DNA of 23,498 nucleotides, from the IMG/VR virus record IMGVR_UViG_3300028368_000019, positions 1 to 23,498 of that record; one strand, written 5' to 3'. This DNA comes from a virus. The notes beneath the pieces were generated by a model. That model was not told where the DNA came from. It saw only the letters and a list, made by a program, of their open reading frames with translations, and did not search any database. Position numbers and translations under genes: made by a program. Positions 1 to 6,893 of this stretch are shown here, piece after piece (within the stretch, counting starts at the first letter, position 1; each line of letters opens with the position of its first letter).

Positions 1-222
1 GAAATATGCGAGGATCTTAAGCTAGTCTACGTTGGACTCTTTTTACCTCCCCACTCTAAAAAAGACTATGTTGCAGTAGAACTGACAACCGCTAACCAGC
101 ACGCTAAACTTTTGAAAGCATTTGAGCGATCAGAATTTTGTGATATACTCTGGGGTGCTATACCTTACATACACCCAGCAAAAAGAGAAGGACGTATTCT
201 AATTGCTTGGCCTGTAACATAA
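1..222 (+). CDS. C-terminal part of an unknown protein (5' end outside window)
   Basis: An open frame runs from the first base to TAA at 220-222, giving 73 residues and no start codon inside the window that would be needed. It ends in the segment ILIAWPVT. I recognise no family. It is a compact mixed alpha/beta-looking piece with ordinary phage codon use. A repeat encoding the peptide LGDVKEE in a different frame begins directly after its stop, which may mean the original 3' end was altered. Function unknown; the coding call rests on the uninterrupted frame and the same orientation as all neighbours. Confidence 0.6.
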   Translation, partial: EICEDLKLVYVGLFLPPHSKKDYVAVELTTANQHAKLLKAFERSEFCDILWGAIPYIHPAKREGRILIAWPVT

Positions 223-224
223 AA

Positions 225-247
225 TTAGGTGACGTTAAAGAAGAAGA
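225..247 (+). repeat. Dispersed repeat, copy 1 (TTAGGTGACGTTAAAGA core)
   Basis: This 23-base stretch matches 9790-9812 at 22 of 23 positions and 1680-1702 more loosely. Read in frame 3 it encodes LGDVKEE, the same peptide that ends the gene at 9631-9816. Here it lies outside any intact gene, just after a stop codon. It may be a recombination scar or the relic of a gene tail. Confidence 0.6.
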
Positions 248-255
248 CAGCGCTA

Positions 256-265
256 AGTGCGCACT
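256..265. promoter_or_regulatory. Perfect 10-bp palindrome AGTGCGCACT upstream of the SSB gene
   Basis: AGTGCGCACT equals its own reverse complement and lies 49 bases before the SSB start, in the only sizeable non-coding gap at this end. Such a site could bind a dimeric repressor or a host methylase or nuclease. There is no clear sigma-70 promoter next to it, although TATAAG follows at 265-270. Function is a guess. Confidence 0.25.
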
Positions 266-314
266 ATAAGAGAGCAAAATTTATAAGTTCTCGAAACACA
301 GGATGTAATAAAAC

Positions 315-962
315 ATGACAATTATCAAAGATGCTACCATTTTCTGGTTGAAGGCTGACCCTAACAACCCTGTCAAAATCGGAGAAGATAACGATGGTAA
401 TCCTCGTATGGGTTGGGAAGTCGAACTGCGAACAGAGGACAAGGCAGAGGCCAATAATTGGCGTAAAGAGTATAACGCTACTAAACATGTAAAAGCTGTT
501 CGAGAAGACAAAGACGATGAAGAGTCGACTATTCTTTTCTATCGTTGGAAGCTTCGTCGTAACCAGTTTAAGGCAAACGGCCAAGAGTCCAACCCGCCAG
601 AAGTCCTTCGTGGTGATACAGGAGAAGCCTTCAGTGATCCAAAGATTGTTGGTAATGGTTCGGTTGGTGATGTTCGTATCTTCACACGAGAATTCACGCA
701 CGATGGTGTGACTAAACACGTTCATTACTTTCTTGGTCTCTCTGTTAAAGAGCTTCACCGCTATGTGCCTCAGCCTAAAGAAAAGTTTGAGCACGTCAAT
801 TCTATGAAGGTTGTTGATCCAGACGGAAGTGATGATGGTGATGTTGGTTCTAAGGCACTAGAGGAAGCTGATGCCCAACCAAAGAAGGGTCGAGCAGCAC
901 CAAAGAGTAAAAAGACTACACCAAAAGATCTTGATGACGAAATCCCTTTTGACCAAGGGTGA
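315..962 (+). CDS. Single-stranded DNA-binding protein, T7 gp2.5-like
   Basis: Encodes 215 residues. The N-terminal two thirds is a mixed beta region (FWLKADPNNP, WEVELRTED, FYRWKLRRNQ) fitting the OB-fold core of phage gp2.5-type proteins. The last 60 residues are low-complexity, first basic (PKKGRAAPKSKK), then acidic, ending DLDDEIPFDQG. That ending is like the acidic DDDIPF tip by which bacterial SSBs recruit partners, here followed by three extra residues. The role would be to coat ssDNA at the fork and contact polymerase and primase-helicase. AGGATG precedes the start at a usable distance. Its place at the head of a cluster with polymerase, exonuclease and helicase supports the call. 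Assignment rests on tail, size and context rather than a diagnostic motif. Confidence 0.75.
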   Translation: MTIIKDATIFWLKADPNNPVKIGEDNDGNPRMGWEVELRTEDKAEANNWRKEYNATKHVKAVREDKDDEESTILFYRWKLRRNQFKANGQESNPPEVLRGDTGEAFSDPKIVGNGSVGDVRIFTREFTHDGVTKHVHYFLGLSVKELHRYVPQPKEKFEHVNSMKVVDPDGSDDGDVGSKALEEADAQPKKGRAAPKSKKTTPKDLDDEIPFDQG

Positions 963-968
963 TAGGCC

Positions 969-1064
969 ATGAATACCACCGAAGAGTGGCGTCTATCCCC
1001 CAGCTTGACCGATTACATGGTTAGTTCAGAAGGTCGTGTAATGCTTACCGGCTCGAAAGTATAA
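969..1064 (+). CDS. Short NUMOD4-like ORF, possible homing-endonuclease remnant
   Basis: Encodes 31 residues starting MNTTEEWRLSPSLTDYMVSS and continuing EGRVMLTGSKV. The pattern E-E-W, then D-Y-x-V-S-S-x-G-R-V, is that of NUMOD4, the small DNA-binding motif at the N terminus of many phage HNH homing endonucleases. No HNH part follows: the frame stops and a strong stem-loop begins 13 bases later. A good SD (AAGGGTGA at the end of the SSB gene) suggests it is translated by coupling. It may be a truncated endonuclease gene or a retained mini-protein. Confidence 0.5.
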   Translation: MNTTEEWRLSPSLTDYMVSSEGRVMLTGSKV

Positions 1065-1077
1065 ATAACAAAAACAA

Positions 1078-1100
1078 GGGGGGGCTATAATAGCCTCCCC
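1078..1100 (+). other. Intercistronic stem-loop, 10-bp stem, no U-tract
   Basis: GGGGGGGCTA pairs with TAGCCTCCCC across a TAA loop, with one G-T wobble. On the + strand it is followed by AAACAACC rather than a run of T, so it is not a classic intrinsic terminator. It ends 23 bases before the next start codon. Read on the minus strand it is followed by a T-rich stretch, but no minus-strand gene exists to need it. It may be an mRNA stability or processing element. TATAAT occurs within it by sequence, without a matching -35. Confidence 0.6.
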
Positions 1101-1123
1101 AAACAACCGAAAGGGTTGAGAAT

Positions 1124-1639
1124 ATGTCTGAAAGATTCATGGAGTTCTACAGCGGTGATCTAAGCCTAGTAGATGAAAATTACAGCCTACACTTTATTGA
1201 GAGTGGACCCTGTGCCCAAAAGGGTTACATCATGCCTATTGGAGATGGGTGGTATACTATGGTTGATATGCGAGCGCATATGTCTTTAATAGAATCGGAT
1301 GCTCGTTACAATAATATTGATATCTCTGACTGGGAATGGTTCTCTTGTAAAGTATTGGACGATCCTTATGAATGGGCTTTCTTCTTTGGGAAAACTTATG
1401 GCAACGAATGGGAGGACAAACAAGTGATTAAAGCAGATCTCCAAACAAAATATCAAATTGAGATGTGTCGTGACCAGTTTGAAGAACGAGCGGCAATCAT
1501 GGCAGAGGGTAACCACTGGTCTCAAGACTTTGCTGCAGACAAAGTAGCACATCTCTACGGATACATTAGTGCAGAAGCCCTGCGTTATGATCTCTCTAAG
1601 GCACTTGATGAAATTGAAGAAGAAGCTTATAATGGATGA
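1124..1639 (+). CDS. Unknown protein, 171 residues
   Basis: Starts at the ATG preceded by AAAGGGTTGAG. The protein is acidic and rich in aromatic residues (WEWFSCKVLDDPYEWAFFFG in the middle), with a helical C-terminal third ending in the acidic run DEIEEEAYNG. No signal peptide, membrane segment or catalytic motif is visible, and I recognise no family. The next gene overlaps its last 8 bases, so the two are probably translated together. It lies between the SSB and polymerase genes, a position where T7-like and related phages carry small replication or host-takeover factors; that is context only. Confidence 0.75.
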   Translation: MSERFMEFYSGDLSLVDENYSLHFIESGPCAQKGYIMPIGDGWYTMVDMRAHMSLIESDARYNNIDISDWEWFSCKVLDDPYEWAFFFGKTYGNEWEDKQVIKADLQTKYQIEMCRDQFEERAAIMAEGNHWSQDFAADKVAHLYGYISAEALRYDLSKALDEIEEEAYNG

Positions 1640-1931
1640 TATCTTTGGAACTGAAAAAGAAGCACCGTTTGAAAAGCAATTAACAGACGTTAAAGATGAG
1701 GAGGTCTGTATTGGTTGGTGGGTCCCCTACGTATTCAATGTCAAGAGGTGGAGAGATGTAGTTGCCCGAAACGGAACAGAGAAAGAACAAACTTTAGCGT
1801 TGAAAGGACGTAGAGGAAAGATGTATGACACAGAGAGACGCGCAAACTCTCATAACCACCACAAAAAAGGGGCAATCCCAGTGTACGCTAAGAAAACAGA
1901 CCTTCTCCAGAGTGAGAATGAACAGTCTTAA
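1632..1931 (+). CDS. Unknown small protein carrying the DVKDEE segment
   Basis: Encodes 99 residues from the ATG at 1632, which overlaps the stop of the preceding gene (ATGGATGA). The frame is open further upstream to 1569, but this start gives a sensible coupled junction. Residues 17-24 read LTDVKDEE, closely like the tail LGDVKDEE of the 9631-9816 gene. The C-terminal half is basic and polar (GRRGKMYDTERRA, NSHNHHKKG). No family recognised. Confidence 0.65.
   Translation: MDDIFGTEKEAPFEKQLTDVKDEEVCIGWWVPYVFNVKRWRDVVARNGTEKEQTLALKGRRGKMYDTERRANSHNHHKKGAIPVYAKKTDLLQSENEQS
1680..1702 (+). repeat. Dispersed repeat, copy 2 (diverged)
   Basis: TTAACAGACGTTAAAGATGA differs from the 9790 copy at four of 23 positions, but the core GACGTTAAAGATGA is identical. 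Here it is in frame in a gene and encodes LTDVKDEE. Chance similarity is possible for this copy alone. Confidence 0.35.
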
Positions 1932-1955
1932 CTATAACTAAAGAAGAGGTATTAT

Positions 1956-2411
1956 ATGACAACAGAACGTGAAAAAGGCCAAAACTCGGTGCAAGCTAAG
2001 CATCACCAACTGATTCCGGCAGAGGAAATGATCCGAGCCTTGCAAACTGGTAGGGACATTGGATACAATGACCTTGCTGCCTACATTGGTAGTAAGATCG
2101 ATCCCTATGTTACACCGAGTGTGGTCAACGCACTAAAGTATCAAACTCGTCTCGGTCGAAAAGATGATGAGCGTATTGAGCTAGAAAAGGCAATCTGGTA
2201 TCTTATGGATGCTCACAACCGCATTTCTGATACACAGAAACAGCCACGGGAATTTGCTCCTTGGGCACACATGGGAAAGATTAAACAGTGTAAAGACCTT
2301 GGTGTAGACATGGGTCTTTTTTATCCCGGTATTCCTAACGAGACTTTCCAAGGAGGAGACGAATGGCTAGACAAAGGTGTGTCTACGACACTGAAGCAAA
2401 CGGATTCCTAA
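1956..2411 (+). CDS. DUF3310-like protein (T7 gp1.7 relative)
   Basis: Encodes 151 residues. Residues about 56-86 carry the signature of DUF3310: VVNALKYQTRLGRKDD, then ELEKAIWYLMDAHNRI. The family pattern is an alternation of N/A-x-x-K-Y, R-x-G-x-K-D and L-x-K-A-x-W-Y-L. The best-known member, T7 gp1.7, is a nucleotide kinase acting on dGMP/dTMP, so a part in dNTP supply is plausible; whether this relative is active cannot be read. An upstream AAGAAGAGG serves as SD. Its last 49 bases overlap the DNA polymerase gene, whose SD (AAGGAGGAG) lies within it, tying their translation together. Confidence 0.65.
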   Translation: MTTEREKGQNSVQAKHHQLIPAEEMIRALQTGRDIGYNDLAAYIGSKIDPYVTPSVVNALKYQTRLGRKDDERIELEKAIWYLMDAHNRISDTQKQPREFAPWAHMGKIKQCKDLGVDMGLFYPGIPNETFQGGDEWLDKGVSTTLKQTDS

Positions 2412-4390
2412 GAAGCGCAGACAGATGGTTCTGCGGCGGTATCATAGACCTTGATACTAAGGAAGAAAAATGGTACGGTCCTCTCGAATTTGAAAAGTTC
2501 TTAAGAGACCTATGTACATACGATGTCCGCGCTGCTCATAACGGTGCGGGCTACGACGAGTACCTACTTATTAAGCTAGCAAGACTTAACGGTATAACAT
2601 GGTACAAGCATGATCACGATAAGTTTGTTGATACCCATGTTATGTCTAGAGTGCTCAATTATGATAGGTTTGATGCTTCTGATCGGAACTATCAAAACTA
2701 TCTAAAATGGCGGAATAAACAGGGTGATTTTGGTTCGTTTAAAAAACCTAAGCTTGTCATGGGTAATAGCCACAGCCTTGCCCGATGGGGTATTCACCTT
2801 GACAACTACAAAGGTGAATGGACAGACTTTACTAAGTTCAGTAAAGAAATGTTTGAGTATATGAAACAAGACGTTCGTCTTATGGTTCCTATTTATAAAG
2901 AACTACTAGGCGAAGTAACCCATATGGTCAAATCAGGGCAGAAGAACATTGTAAGAGCTATCCAAATTGAGACAGACTCTGCTAGAATTGCCGCAGAACA
3001 ACTCATTAACGGTTGGTTAATTGATCGGAGAAGCGTTTGTGATGTTATCGATAAAATTGACAAACGTATGGATGAGATTACATCAGAAGTTAATCCTCGT
3101 CTTGGTAAAGAGCCTCAGAAGATCAGTGGAGATCGGAAAGGGTATAAATCTGACACCATAAGATACACAGACGAGTACGATCACGACAACTTCACTGGTG
3201 GCTTTGCTAAGAAATGGGCTGTTCAAAAGAATGGTCTGTTCTCGAAAGCACTTCGTGAAACCTTTGACTTACCAGAGGATGCAGGTAAGAAGAACAACTA
3301 CGGTGTTTGGGGTGATTACTGTCGTGTAACATTCCGTGATGCTGATATTGGTTCTACAGACTCAGTTAAACGATATCTATGGAAAATTGGCTGGGAGCCA
3401 GATGACTGGAATGGTAAGTGGGAGTTTGACGAAAGAGGTAGACTTTATTGGAAAAGGACTTCCCCAAAAATTACTAGTACTTCGTTAGAGTTGCTTGATA
3501 ACGCAGGAGACATTAATGAGTTTTACACTCTAAGGTCTCGTAAATCAATTATGGATGGATGGGAAGATCATTTCTCTGATGATGATCGTCTCCACGGAGA
3601 TGTTATTAATATTGGTACACCAACCTTTAGACAGACTCAGTCCGTTATTGTAAATCTACCATCAGGTAATGCTACACTTGGAAAAGAAGTCAGAAGCCTC
3701 TTTATTGCTGAAGAGGGTTGGTCTGTTGTGTCGGCTGACTCCGCTGGTTGTCAGCTAAGGCTTCTAGCTCATTACATGAAAGATGATGAGTTCCTAAAAG
3801 AACTTCTCGAAGGAGACATGCATCAGAACAATGCTAATATTCTTTCTCGTAGTGCTACATCTATTCTTAAGTCATCAACTATCGTCAGCCGAACAGATGC
3901 CAAACCCTTCATTTTTGCATTTCTTTACGGTGCCGGAGGGCCTAAACTTGCCAAGATTCTAAAGCTTCCCGAGTCTGTTGGTTTCCAACTTAAAGGGGGG
4001 TTCCAAAAGGCTTATCCAAAACTCGATAGCTTGATCAATCGTGTTAAAAATATTGTAAAAAAGCAAGGATTTATCGTAGGTCTAGACGATCGGCATATCT
4101 ATTGCAATCAGCCTCATACAGCTCTCAACTACCTCATCCAAGGTGCTGAGGCGATCGTTATGAAGGCAACTATCTCCATGATTTGGCGTAGGTTTAGAGA
4201 AGAGGGCATTGCCCACCGATTCCTATTGTTCTATCATGATGAGATCAATATTGAAGTAAGAAACGATTACGTTGAAAGAGCAAAAGAAATCATCATTGAG
4301 AGTTTTAAGGAAGCCCCGAAAGAATTCGGTGTTGACATTATGGTATGCGGGGATTGTAAAGCCGGAAAAGACTACTTTGAAGTCCACTAA
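2363..4390 (+). CDS. Family A (T7-type) DNA polymerase with 3'-5' exonuclease
   Basis: Encodes 675 residues, close to T7 gp5 (704). The N-terminal proofreading domain shows Exo I (YDTEANG, D9 and E11), Exo II (AHNGAGYDEYLL) and Exo III (YMKQDVRLM). The polymerase domain shows motif A (SADSAGCQLRLLAHYM, metal ligand D459), motif B (RTDAKPFIFAFLYGAG, R510 and K514) and motif C (YHDEINIEV, D626). All catalytic residues are present, so both activities are expected. It replicates the phage genome together with the primase-helicase and SSB encoded nearby. The start follows a very strong SD, AAGGAGGAG, inside the end of the preceding gene. T7 gp5 uses host thioredoxin for processivity; whether this one does is not visible. 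Confidence 0.97.
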   Translation: MARQRCVYDTEANGFLRSADRWFCGGIIDLDTKEEKWYGPLEFEKFLRDLCTYDVRAAHNGAGYDEYLLIKLARLNGITWYKHDHDKFVDTHVMSRVLNYDRFDASDRNYQNYLKWRNKQGDFGSFKKPKLVMGNSHSLARWGIHLDNYKGEWTDFTKFSKEMFEYMKQDVRLMVPIYKELLGEVTHMVKSGQKNIVRAIQIETDSARIAAEQLINGWLIDRRSVCDVIDKIDKRMDEITSEVNPRLGKEPQKISGDRKGYKSDTIRYTDEYDHDNFTGGFAKKWAVQKNGLFSKALRETFDLPEDAGKKNNYGVWGDYCRVTFRDADIGSTDSVKRYLWKIGWEPDDWNGKWEFDERGRLYWKRTSPKITSTSLELLDNAGDINEFYTLRSRKSIMDGWEDHFSDDDRLHGDVINIGTPTFRQTQSVIVNLPSGNATLGKEVRSLFIAEEGWSVVSADSAGCQLRLLAHYMKDDEFLKELLEGDMHQNNANILSRSATSILKSSTIVSRTDAKPFIFAFLYGAGGPKLAKILKLPESVGFQLKGGFQKAYPKLDSLINRVKNIVKKQGFIVGLDDRHIYCNQPHTALNYLIQGAEAIVMKATISMIWRRFREEGIAHRFLLFYHDEINIEVRNDYVERAKEIIIESFKEAPKEFGVDIMVCGDCKAGKDYFEVH

Positions 4391-4420
4391 TCATAATAAG
4401 AAAGATAGGGTACACAATCG

Positions 4421-4624
4421 ATGACCAAAGTTAAAAAGATTGACGACACTTATAGCATTGAGTTCAACGAAAACTTTAATGATAAACCCGGTAGAGTCTT
4501 GAGACATGGTTACTACACAGGTCTGAACTTTCACCATGACCTACCAAACTTCACTCTTTCTATGTGGTATAGAATTCTGGAGCTTGAAGAGTTCGTAAAA
4601 TCGAAAGGTCTAAATGTCCCATAA
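4421..4624 (+). CDS. Unknown small protein, 67 residues
   Basis: Begins MTKVKKIDDTYSIEF and contains RHGYYTGLNFHHDLPNF followed by a helical LELEEFVKSKG end. No family recognised and no membrane segment. The SD is weak (GATAGGGT). It overlaps the next gene by 11 bases. Probably a cytoplasmic accessory factor; supported by orientation, packing and overlap. Confidence 0.6.
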   Translation: MTKVKKIDDTYSIEFNENFNDKPGRVLRHGYYTGLNFHHDLPNFTLSMWYRILELEEFVKSKGLNVP

Positions 4625-4916
4625 GACTAAAAACAAGAAAGAAAACAGGCTACCAGACATATTGATTAACGTTGAGAATAAGTCTGGAGTCACAATTATA
4701 GACTTCCAAAGACAACCTACTGGAGACCCTATGAAAGTGTACATATCAAGAGATGGGGTTCTCCAAATTGTTCAAAACACAGACTTTGGGGTAGACACAG
4801 TCAGGTTTGACGTTAGGTGCCTCGCAGCACTCCTAAAGGCTCTAGGTGTAGATTGGGAAAATGAATTTGAAAGAAACTTCTCTCTACACCCCCAAAAGTA
4901 TGGGAAGAAGGTATAA
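4614..4916 (+). CDS. Unknown protein, 100 residues
   Basis: The start follows AAAGG within the end of the previous gene. The N terminus is basic (MSHKTKNKKENR), followed by a beta-rich section (VYISRDGVLQIVQ) and a helix (VRCLAALLKALGV). No family recognised. Its last bases overlap the beginning of what looks like a broken small gene (4900-5056). Confidence 0.65.
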   Translation: MSHKTKNKKENRLPDILINVENKSGVTIIDFQRQPTGDPMKVYISRDGVLQIVQNTDFGVDTVRFDVRCLAALLKALGVDWENEFERNFSLHPQKYGKKV

Positions 4917-5056
4917 AAGGATACGCAATAGAGAAGAAGCCAAAGAATATCAAAAAGGTTAATAGGCTGCGTCCTCTCAATGGAGGAAAAGAGTATCACC
5001 CGGTTATAGAACAGCTACGTCCAAGGCCTTTTGAAAATGAAAGAGTCAATGACTGA
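4900..5056 (+). pseudogene. Small gene apparently split by a frameshift at an A5 run
   Basis: ATG at 4900 opens a 20-residue frame, MGRRYKRIRNREEAKEYQKG, that stops at 4960-4962. The next frame then continues openly as VNRLRPLNGGKEYHPVIEQL and on to NERVND, stopping at 5054-5056, and has no ATG, GTG or TTG of its own. Removing one A from the run AAAAA at 4952-4956 joins the two into one plausible basic protein of about 51 residues. This could be a true mutation, a sequencing indel, or programmed +1 slippage on AAA-AAG. The start has no good SD, which weakens the case. Confidence 0.45.
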
Positions 5057-5101
5057 AAATGGTTCAAACCAAAGACTATTCGCGGGGCAAAAAAGTAAAC
5101 A

Positions 5102-5413
5102 ATGGATACTAATATGAACAAATACGAATACGGAATTACCCATGAAGAGGGTGAGGGAGAAGAATACACTTATCGATTCCGACTAGAGGTAAAGTCTTTT
5201 CCAAATGTTGCAGTTGCTCTTAGTGAACTGGCATCAAAGAAAGGGACAGATTACCCAATTGAGATTGTATCGGATCTCCCAATTGGAAAAGATGTTGCTT
5301 TTCAACAGGCTTATGAGGGGGTAATGACTGAAATCCTAAGTGCTGTAATGCAAGGAATTGATCTTGACCTAATTTCAGAGGAAGATGATAATGCAGGAAG
5401 TAATCCAGTATAA
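5102..5413 (+). CDS. Unknown acidic protein, 103 residues
   Basis: Starts at ATG 5102 (a second ATG at 5114 is possible). It is acidic at both ends (HEEGEGEEYTYRF near the start, LISEEDDNAGS at the end), with a central helix VAVALSELASKKG. No family recognised. The last 23 bases overlap the following exonuclease gene, whose SD AGAGGA is inside it. Confidence 0.65.
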   Translation: MDTNMNKYEYGITHEEGEGEEYTYRFRLEVKSFPNVAVALSELASKKGTDYPIEIVSDLPIGKDVAFQQAYEGVMTEILSAVMQGIDLDLISEEDDNAGSNPV

Positions 5414-6269
5414 GCCAAAGAACAGGAGACTCTTGATCGATGGTGATATTCTTGTTCACATGGCTTGTTGGCAAAAACCAGCATCTAAGGCTGACTTAGA
5501 AGAGATGGAGTGGAGAGGTGCAAGTCTTAAGGAGATAGAAGCAGCAAAACAAACCTATCAGCCTTCAATTGAACACGCTCAAGACCGTTTTGAGCATTTT
5601 GTAGAGCACATATTCGAGAGCCACTACATACCAGAAGAAGAGGCTGTGTACTCAATGGCAGTTGGCAACTCTCAGGATAACTTTCGAAAGAAAATACATC
5701 CAGAGTACAAGCTTCAAAAAGCAAGGGCAACATCTAATAAGAAAAGAGCGCCTTATATTGATGAGCTAAGGTTCTGGGTAGTAGATGTATTTGATGCCCA
5801 TTACTGTCAAGGTTACGAAGCAGATGACGCTATTGGTGTCTGGGCTACCAAGCTAGGGGAAGATAACTATGTTGTAGTCACGGTTGACAAAGACCTAGAC
5901 ATGATCCCCGGATATCATTTAGACCCAAAAACAGAGGCTAACGCTAAGAGGCGTTGGCACGTCAATGAGGAACAAGCCGATATATTTTTCTGGAAACAGA
6001 TGTTGACCGGCGACTCCATTGACAATATTCCGGGTATAGAAGGAATAGGACCAATCAAGGCAGGTAAGATTTTGTCGGGCTTGACAACACCACAAGAACA
6101 CAAAGAGGTGGTAGTTTCTGAGTATGGTCTTAAATACGGTAACGAGGGTTTCAAGAAGCTTTTGTTCAATGGTAGTCTCCTTCATATCTGGAGGACAAAA
6201 GGAGACATTTGGACATTTGACCCGGAAGAATACAAAGAAATCACCAATTCCCACACCGTTATTGTCTAA
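5391..6269 (+). CDS. 5'-3' exonuclease, FEN/T7 gp6-like
   Basis: Encodes 292 residues from ATG 5391; ATG 5385 is in frame but sits only 3 bases after the SD GAGG, whereas 5391 has normal spacing. FEN-family acidic clusters are all visible: IDGDILVH (D17, D19), GYEADDAIG (E143, D145, D146), TVDKDLD (D166, D168) and GDSIDNIPG (D208, D211), the last followed by the helix-hairpin-helix GIEGIGPIKAGKIL. A basic gateway region, RKKIHPEYKLQKAR, precedes them. These bind two metal ions and hydrolyse DNA or RNA from 5' ends, removing primers and, in T7, degrading host DNA. Its place between polymerase and primase-helicase fits. Confidence 0.93.
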   Translation: MQEVIQYKPKNRRLLIDGDILVHMACWQKPASKADLEEMEWRGASLKEIEAAKQTYQPSIEHAQDRFEHFVEHIFESHYIPEEEAVYSMAVGNSQDNFRKKIHPEYKLQKARATSNKKRAPYIDELRFWVVDVFDAHYCQGYEADDAIGVWATKLGEDNYVVVTVDKDLDMIPGYHLDPKTEANAKRRWHVNEEQADIFFWKQMLTGDSIDNIPGIEGIGPIKAGKILSGLTTPQEHKEVVVSEYGLKYGNEGFKKLLFNGSLLHIWRTKGDIWTFDPEEYKEITNSHTVIV

Positions 6270-6753
6270 GGACAACCTAGGCCACTGGTCATTCCGAAGA
6301 AAATTTAGAACTTCGGAGTGGTTTGGGTTTGTCTATTGTATCACAAGAAAAAGTGACGGTAAATTTTACATTGGCAAGAAAGTGTTTAGGTATAACGGAT
6401 TAAAGAAATCACCTAAATACGGAAAAGAACATTCTTGGAGAACCTATGCGGGTTCGTCTAAAAATCTTAAAGACGATATGAACAAATTGGGAAAAGACGC
6501 ATTTGAGTTTGAGATAATTGATCTCTACAAAACAAAAGGTGGTCTTTACTACGGAGAGGCTTACCTGCAAATGCTCTCTAACTCTATAACCTCTACCCTT
6601 CCTTCGGGGGGGTACGCTTCATATAATCGTGTTATATCAGCAATTAAATTTGTTCCTCACGAAGACGTTTCCTCGGCTACAAAAAAGTATGCTGCTAAAA
6701 TCAAACGTAAGATCCTTGAAAGGAATAAGAAAAATGGAATACAAAGTAGTTAA
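6262..6753 (+). CDS. GIY-YIG endonuclease, probably a free-standing homing endonuclease
   Basis: Counting from TTG 6262 the protein has 163 residues. The GIY-YIG core is clear: GFVYCITRKSDGKFYIGKK (residues 22-40), WRTYAGSSKNLKDDM (Arg60), and GLYYGEAYLQM with the likely catalytic Glu99. The C-terminal tail is basic (KYAAKIKRKILERNKK) and suits DNA binding. Seg-type enzymes of this fold cut DNA and spread their own genes into related phages. The start is uncertain: no ATG precedes the domain outside the exonuclease gene, the TTG lacks an SD, and it overlaps the exonuclease stop by 8 bases, so reinitiation is likely. It splits the exonuclease from the helicase gene, as an inserted element would. 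Confidence 0.85.
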   Translation: MSKDNLGHWSFRRKFRTSEWFGFVYCITRKSDGKFYIGKKVFRYNGLKKSPKYGKEHSWRTYAGSSKNLKDDMNKLGKDAFEFEIIDLYKTKGGLYYGEAYLQMLSNSITSTLPSGGYASYNRVISAIKFVPHEDVSSATKKYAAKIKRKILERNKKNGIQSS

Positions 6754-6892
6754 GTGTTCTGATAGGTATATATTGGAGAGCCAAGTTAATAGTCTTATGC
6801 AAAAAGGCTATAAACCTATTGGTGGGGTGTCTTTCTTGAGAGATGATAAATTTTCCCTTGAGAGTTGGACGCAGGCTATGCTAAAGGAGTAA
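6734..6892 (+). CDS. DUF1737-like small protein
   Basis: Encodes 52 residues, MEYKVVKCSDRY... to SWTQAMLKE. The layout (KVV, then LESQVNSLMQKGYKPIGGVS, then a final QAM) is that of DUF1737, a short domain of unknown function common in phages and bacteria. The SD GAAAGGAATAAG is good. It overlaps the end of the GIY-YIG gene and is followed immediately by the primase-helicase SD. Confidence 0.7.
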   Translation: MEYKVVKCSDRYILESQVNSLMQKGYKPIGGVSFLRDDKFSLESWTQAMLKE

Positions 6893-6893
6893 A

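Noticed and set aside
264-794. Minus-strand open frames opposite SSB and elsewhere
   Set aside because: They mirror strong + strand genes, lack SD sites and give compositions unlike real proteins; no minus-strand gene was supportable in the window.
1078-1100. Promoter suggested by TATAAT within the stem-loop
   Set aside because: No -35-like sequence at 15-19 bases upstream, and the hexamer is fully explained by the hairpin's loop and stem.
4871-5056. -1 frameshift extension of the 4614-4916 protein at CCCCCAAAAG
   Set aside because: The zero-frame codons CCC-CAA-AAG do not form a standard X-XXY-YYZ slippery site; the A5-run explanation for a separate small gene is simpler.
5037-5117. 26-codon frame MKESMTENGSNQRL... 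before the 5102 gene
   Set aside because: Weak start context, overlaps both the split gene and the next gene, and shows no recognisable composition; kept out as probably chance.
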